In this document: positions 6,114-9,742 of the stretch, one piece after another
Numbering within the stretch: the stretch's first letter is position 1
How the letters are laid out: the number at the start of each line of letters is the position of its first letter
Assembly: GCA_013139435.1 (NCBI GenBank)
Contig: WTAW01000120.1
Location: forward strand, 1 to 9,742
From: Candidatus Aminicenantota bacterium
GTDB lineage: Bacteria > Acidobacteriota > Aminicenantia > Aminicenantales > Aminicenantaceae
DNA: 9,742 bases
Reading direction: 5' to 3'
The notes under the pieces: generated by a model
Database searches by the model: none
The model's input: only the letters and a program-made list of their open reading frames with translations
Told to the model about the DNA's origin: nothing
Translations under genes and position numbers: made by a program

Positions 6114-6134
6114 TAACCTGGATTATTCAGGTTA
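6114..6134 (-). promoter_or_regulatory. Hairpin ahead of the DUF6305-like gene, containing direct-repeat copy 2
   Basis: TAACCTG (6114-6120) and CAGGTTA (6128-6134) form a perfect 7-bp stem around a 7-base loop, in the 57-bp gap after the dipeptidase stop and 7 bases before the TATTAAGGAG leader. Bases 6114-6128 are identical to 5411-5425. It has no U-tract after it on the minus strand, so an mRNA-processing or stabilising stem is more likely than a terminator. Confidence 0.5.
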
Positions 6135-6145
6135 AAAATCACGCG

Positions 6146-7897
6146 TTATTTTTTCTCCTCCGGAACCAACTGATTGTATTTGATGAGCTCTTTGAGGTAC
6201 CAGTCGGGGAACTTCAGGGGGAGTCTTTTTCTTGTCTTCACGTCATAGATCCATAGGTGGTTGTATTTGACCAGAAGTTGATCACCCAATTCCCACCAGG
6301 CGTTGATGACGCTGGTAGCGTTGTTCATGCAGTAATCCGTCAAGAATTTGATGGCTTTGTCCGGATCTTTGTCATAGAGCTCCATTGCGGCTTTATCGAT
6401 GAGGGGTGTCCGTTCGACGGCCGTGAGTTCCCATTTCTTTTGGGCTTTCCGGACGTCTTTGATCGCATAGGAATAAAGTGGCTGGGTGTGGTAATCCACG
6501 TAGTCAAACGCCCATCGTGCGGATTTTCTGTCAAAATGCCAGTGATCACCGATCTCGAAAGATTTGGGGATCTCGTTCATTCCGTTATAGAGGGGCATGT
6601 AGCAGGAGGTGTCTTGAGCGCCGAAGCACAACCAGACGATCCCGCCGATAGGATTGGGCATCCCGCTTCGACACTGTGTCACGGTGACGTATTCGGCGCG
6701 ATTCACACTGACGATGCGTGGGGTGTTGTACCTTACGCCTTCGAGCTCGAATCCATAGGGGAGGAAATTCGGGTTAGCGAACGGTCCACCCTGCAGGCCC
6801 TTTGAGGGATCAAAGGGAGTCCCCTCGAATTTATAGCGGGTCATCTCCATGATATCGTGCACAGAGTACTTTTTCTCGGCTTTCACCGAAAAGGGAAGAT
6901 CCATGTTGGGTGTATCCGGGCTGAATTTTTTTGACGGTGCCACAAGATTGAAAAAAGCCCAGAGACGGCCGCGCATTCCTTTACTGCCTGCTGCGCTGTA
7001 CTCGCTGGGAGAGTAAGCTCTCTTCCAGCTGAAGGGCTTGCCGCTGTCGGGATCGTAGTAGCCGTGATCCACTGCGTAGGAAATGACGTTGGGCGAAGCC
7101 ATGAAGTAGTCGGGATTGTCAAGGTCGATCTCGCCGATCCGTGATTCGTTCGGGCACACGCTGACGTGATCGTCGGGCACTCTTTGTGCGCACCAGATGG
7201 CGCCGGGCTTTCCGCTCTCAGGTGTCCACAGCGGCCCAATCGGCATGATCTCGAAGATCCAAACCTCATTGGGGTCGGAGAGGGCCAGCATCTCTCCTGT
7301 ATCCGTGAATCCATACCCGTGTTTCTCTCCCAGTTCGCCCATGATCTTGATCGCATCCCGGGCAGTATCGGCTCTCTCCATAGCGATCAGTGTAAGCATT
7401 GTGATGTCGAATTTGGCCGCGGGTGTGGGATTTTCCATTTTTTTGCGGGCGCCGATGGTGGATTCACCCAAGGCGACCTGAGCGTCGTTCATGTAGCCGA
7501 ATGCGCCGTGGTTGTAACCATGTGTATGGGAAACTTGAGGGATCTCAAGGCCTGTAAAGTCATCCTTGTACCTCTCCCATTTGAGGCCCATTTTTGGGTC
7601 CAATGTCCTGAATTGGTTGATGTGGTAGATCTTGCGCATGGAGCCGGGCTCATGATCGGCCGCAGCAATGTACCGCCAGGTCCAATCGCAAAGCCCGCAG
7701 TCGCAGGTGTGTGTGGTCATGACCGAACCGTCGGTGGATGCATCTTTCCCGACGATGATGACTGTGCAGCCATCCATCTTCCAGTCGATGCATGTCTCAC
7801 ACTCCTCGCCTACCGGACCGTCAAAGGCAAAGGCATTGACAAGGATCAGCACGGCAAACAGCATGCCAAACATAGCTAAAAGTCTCTTGATTTTCAT
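6146..7897 (-). CDS. Secreted C69-family dipeptidase, paralogue A
   Basis: A 583-residue peptidase family C69 (PepD-type) protein, an N-terminal-nucleophile hydrolase that cleaves dipeptides. Residues 6-24 are a signal peptide (cleavage near A22 or A24). The presumed nucleophile is C44 in GCTVIIVGKDASTDGS, which must be freed as the mature N-terminus by removal of about 20 pro-residues. Just after it is a cysteine cluster, THTCDCGLC (C65, C67, C70). Other family features are GEST (144-147), WIFEIMPIGPLWTPESGKPG (213-232) and the PDDHV...NESRIGEID segment (241-257). The length exceeds that of lactobacillar PepD (about 470), with extra C-terminal sequence. AAGGAGG lies about eight bases before the ATG. 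It follows paralogue B by 48 bp with no terminator, so the two are probably co-transcribed. Confidence 0.92.
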   Translation of the reverse strand: MKIKRLLAMFGMLFAVLILVNAFAFDGPVGEECETCIDWKMDGCTVIIVGKDASTDGSVMTTHTCDCGLCDWTWRYIAAADHEPGSMRKIYHINQFRTLDPKMGLKWERYKDDFTGLEIPQVSHTHGYNHGAFGYMNDAQVALGESTIGARKKMENPTPAAKFDITMLTLIAMERADTARDAIKIMGELGEKHGYGFTDTGEMLALSDPNEVWIFEIMPIGPLWTPESGKPGAIWCAQRVPDDHVSVCPNESRIGEIDLDNPDYFMASPNVISYAVDHGYYDPDSGKPFSWKRAYSPSEYSAAGSKGMRGRLWAFFNLVAPSKKFSPDTPNMDLPFSVKAEKKYSVHDIMEMTRYKFEGTPFDPSKGLQGGPFANPNFLPYGFELEGVRYNTPRIVSVNRAEYVTVTQCRSGMPNPIGGIVWLCFGAQDTSCYMPLYNGMNEIPKSFEIGDHWHFDRKSARWAFDYVDYHTQPLYSYAIKDVRKAQKKWELTAVERTPLIDKAAMELYDKDPDKAIKFLTDYCMNNATSVINAWWELGDQLLVKYNHLWIYDVKTRKRLPLKFPDWYLKELIKYNQLVPEEKK

Positions 7898-7945
7898 TCG
7901 TTTTACCTCCTTAATACAGAAAATTCGTTCGAAAAATATGTATTT

Positions 7946-9718
7946 TTATTTCTTCTTCTTTGGGGGTGGTGGGGGAGGAGCTATGGGTTCCAGGTTATCC
8001 TGTTCGATGACGGCTTTGTTCCACCATTCCGGTGTTGAGATCCGGCCGACCTTTCTGGTCTCAGGATTGTACATGCGGAAATGATTGTATTTGACGAGCA
8101 GATCATCCCCGAGTTTCCACCAGGCATCGATCACGTTATTGGCATTGTTGACGGAATAATCGGTGAGGAACTCGATAGCCTCTGCCGGGTCTTTCTCGTA
8201 GAGTTCCAGCGCAGTTTTATCGATGATCGGTGTTCTTTGGACTGCTTTGGCCTCCCATTTTTCCTGGGCTTTCTTCACGTCTTTGATGGCGTAGGAGTAG
8301 ACCACTTGAGTGTGAAAATCCACATAATCGGAAGCCCATCTGGCTGAATCTCTGCTGAAGACGTAGTGATCACCGACCTCGAAGGATTTCGGGATTTCCG
8401 TGATCCCGCAGTACAGCGGCATGTAAACGGCCGTATCCTGGGCCCCAAAGGACAGCCACAAGATCCCCCCTATAGGATTGGGCAGCCAACCTCTGCATTG
8501 GGTCACAGTGGTGTATTCCACATTGTTCACACAGATGCAGCGCGCTCCGTTGTATCTCTGTTTGTCTACTGTGAAACCTTTGTACCAGTTGGGATTTTCG
8601 AAGGGGCCACCCTTTATGCCCTTAGTCGGGTCGAATTTTGTACTCTTTAACTTGTCTCGGGTGATGTCCATGACGTCCTGTACAGACAGTTTCTTGTCCG
8701 GCTTAACCGAGAAGGGAAGGTCCATACTCTCTGTGTCCGGGCCGAGGTTCTGCGAAGGGGCCACGATGTTAAAGAATCGCCACAGTCGGCCTCTTCTTCC
8801 TTGAGTGCTATCTGCGCTCCCCATGCTTGGTGAATAAGCCCTTTTCCAGCTGAAAGGTTTCCCGCTTTCGGGGTCATAAAGGCCTAGTTTGACGGCAAGA
8901 GAAATGGCGTTCGAAGAGCCCATGAAATAGTCTTTGTTGTCAAGGTCGATCTCACCGATCCGTGATTCATTGGGCGTAACACCGACGTGGTCGTCAGGAA
9001 TCCTCTGTGCACACCACACGGCTCCCGGCTTCCCGCTCTCCGGTGTCCACAACGGCCCAACCGGCATGATCTCGAAGATCCAGGCCTCATTCGGGTCGGT
9101 TACGGCCAGCATCTCTCCGGCGTCGTTAAATCCATAACCGTAAGTTGTGGCCAGGTCGCCCATCACCTGGATGGCTTCCCTTGCGGTCTTTGCTCTCTCC
9201 ATGGCCATGAGAGTCAGCATCGTGAGGTCAAACTTGGCCGCAGGTGTTGGGTTTCTCATCTTTCGGTTACATCCGATCGTGGACTCTCCCAGTGCAACTT
9301 GGTTTTCGTTCATATAGCCGAACATTCCATGAATATAGGCATACGTATGAGCCACCTGAGGGATATCCAATTCCGTATAATCGTCCTTGTACTTTTCCCA
9401 CTTCAGGCCCTGTTCGGGCGGCCAGGTGACGTACTGGTTGACATGATAGATCTTGCGAACAGCACCTTCCTTGTGGTCTGCGGCCGGCACAAAACGGAAC
9501 GTCCAGTCACACATGCCGCAGTCACAGGTGTGAGTGCTCATGACCGAGCCGTCTGTTGAGGCGTTTTTTCCCACAAGGATCGAAGTGCATCCTTCCCATG
9601 CCTCATACGAAATAGGCTCGCACTCATCGTACTCCGCGACTTGAGACACAAATGCGCTCACGACAGCCAGTGATACAAACAAAATACAGAAGAAAAGGAT
9701 TGCTCTTTTTAGATTCAA
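7946..9718 (-). CDS. Secreted C69-family dipeptidase, paralogue B
   Basis: A 590-residue homologue of paralogue A, aligned without gaps from residue 1 to at least 260; over 44-90, 34 of 47 residues are identical by my count. It has the same plan: signal peptide (cleavage near A22), presumed nucleophile C44 in GCTSILVGKNASTDGS, cysteine cluster THTCDCGMC (C65, C67, C70) and GEST (144-147). The C-terminus differs, ending in a proline run and lysines (PPPPPPKKKK). The start is TTG at 9718-9716, preceded five bases away by TTTGGAGGT. The frame stays open to the window edge, but the signal peptide and ribosome site fit this TTG. It is the first visible gene of the six-gene cluster; any promoter lies beyond 9742 or in the last 24 bases, where I see none. 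A different dipeptide preference from A is plausible. Confidence 0.91.
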   Translation of the reverse strand: MNLKRAILFFCILFVSLAVVSAFVSQVAEYDECEPISYEAWEGCTSILVGKNASTDGSVMSTHTCDCGMCDWTFRFVPAADHKEGAVRKIYHVNQYVTWPPEQGLKWEKYKDDYTELDIPQVAHTYAYIHGMFGYMNENQVALGESTIGCNRKMRNPTPAAKFDLTMLTLMAMERAKTAREAIQVMGDLATTYGYGFNDAGEMLAVTDPNEAWIFEIMPVGPLWTPESGKPGAVWCAQRIPDDHVGVTPNESRIGEIDLDNKDYFMGSSNAISLAVKLGLYDPESGKPFSWKRAYSPSMGSADSTQGRRGRLWRFFNIVAPSQNLGPDTESMDLPFSVKPDKKLSVQDVMDITRDKLKSTKFDPTKGIKGGPFENPNWYKGFTVDKQRYNGARCICVNNVEYTTVTQCRGWLPNPIGGILWLSFGAQDTAVYMPLYCGITEIPKSFEVGDHYVFSRDSARWASDYVDFHTQVVYSYAIKDVKKAQEKWEAKAVQRTPIIDKTALELYEKDPAEAIEFLTDYSVNNANNVIDAWWKLGDDLLVKYNHFRMYNPETRKVGRISTPEWWNKAVIEQDNLEPIAPPPPPPKKKK

Positions 9719-9742
9719 TCTACACCTCCAAAAATCATTTAA

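Noticed and set aside
7166..7879. Plus-strand open frame of 237 residues antisense to paralogue A, with a 190-residue counterpart at 8987-9559
   Set aside because: Both lie opposite homologous parts of the two dipeptidases in the same relative frame, as expected from codon bias. They show no ribosome site and no recognisable motif.
9719..9738. Tiny ATG open frame overlapping the TTG start of paralogue B
   Set aside because: Seven codons only, ending across the TTG; more likely chance, although an upstream gene ending at the window edge cannot be excluded.
1..9742. CRISPR array, tRNA, rRNA, transposase or phage gene
   Set aside because: No regularly spaced repeats, cloverleaf with CCA-type end, rRNA-like stretch or recognisable mobile-element protein was found on reading either strand.

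Overview
The window looks like a chromosomal segment of an anaerobic, peptide- or amino-acid-using bacterium. It has roughly even GC, mostly Shine-Dalgarno-led genes, secreted C69 dipeptidases, an S21 protein with an Arg-rich tail, and GGGGACAGTCCCC-type intergenic repeats. From memory this set resembles uncultured lineages such as Candidatus Aminicenantes (Acidobacteriota-like). That placement is an inference; the window carries no rRNA or decisive marker.

Layout. (1) Positions 1-1932, minus strand: a housekeeping group read from a strong sigma70-type promoter, in the order rpsU (ribosomal protein S21), lipA (lipoyl synthase) and a YfcE-like metallophosphoesterase that runs off the left edge. 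(2) Positions 1878-2219: a 342-bp divergent intergenic region with the rpsU promoter, palindromic GGGGAC/GTCCCC repeats, two overlapping hairpins and a probable promoter for the next gene. (3) Positions 2220-2588, plus strand: a single PilZ-domain gene, the only plus-strand gene. (4) Positions 2605-9718, minus strand: six closely spaced genes. In transcription order they are two tandem secreted C69 dipeptidase paralogues, a secreted DUF6305-like protein, a multi-spanning ion-transporter-superfamily (TRAP large-permease-like) protein, a 51-residue two-helix membrane protein, and a membrane-anchored AstE/aspartoacylase-like zinc hydrolase.

The six-gene cluster is the most interesting part. Every product appears exported or membrane-bound. 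The annotated activities (dipeptide cleavage, N-acyl amino acid or peptide hydrolysis, organic-anion uptake) would fit together as an extracytoplasmic system that degrades peptides or acyl-amino acids and imports the product. This is inferred from gene order and predicted family, not shown. No tRNA, rRNA, CRISPR array, transposase or phage gene was seen.
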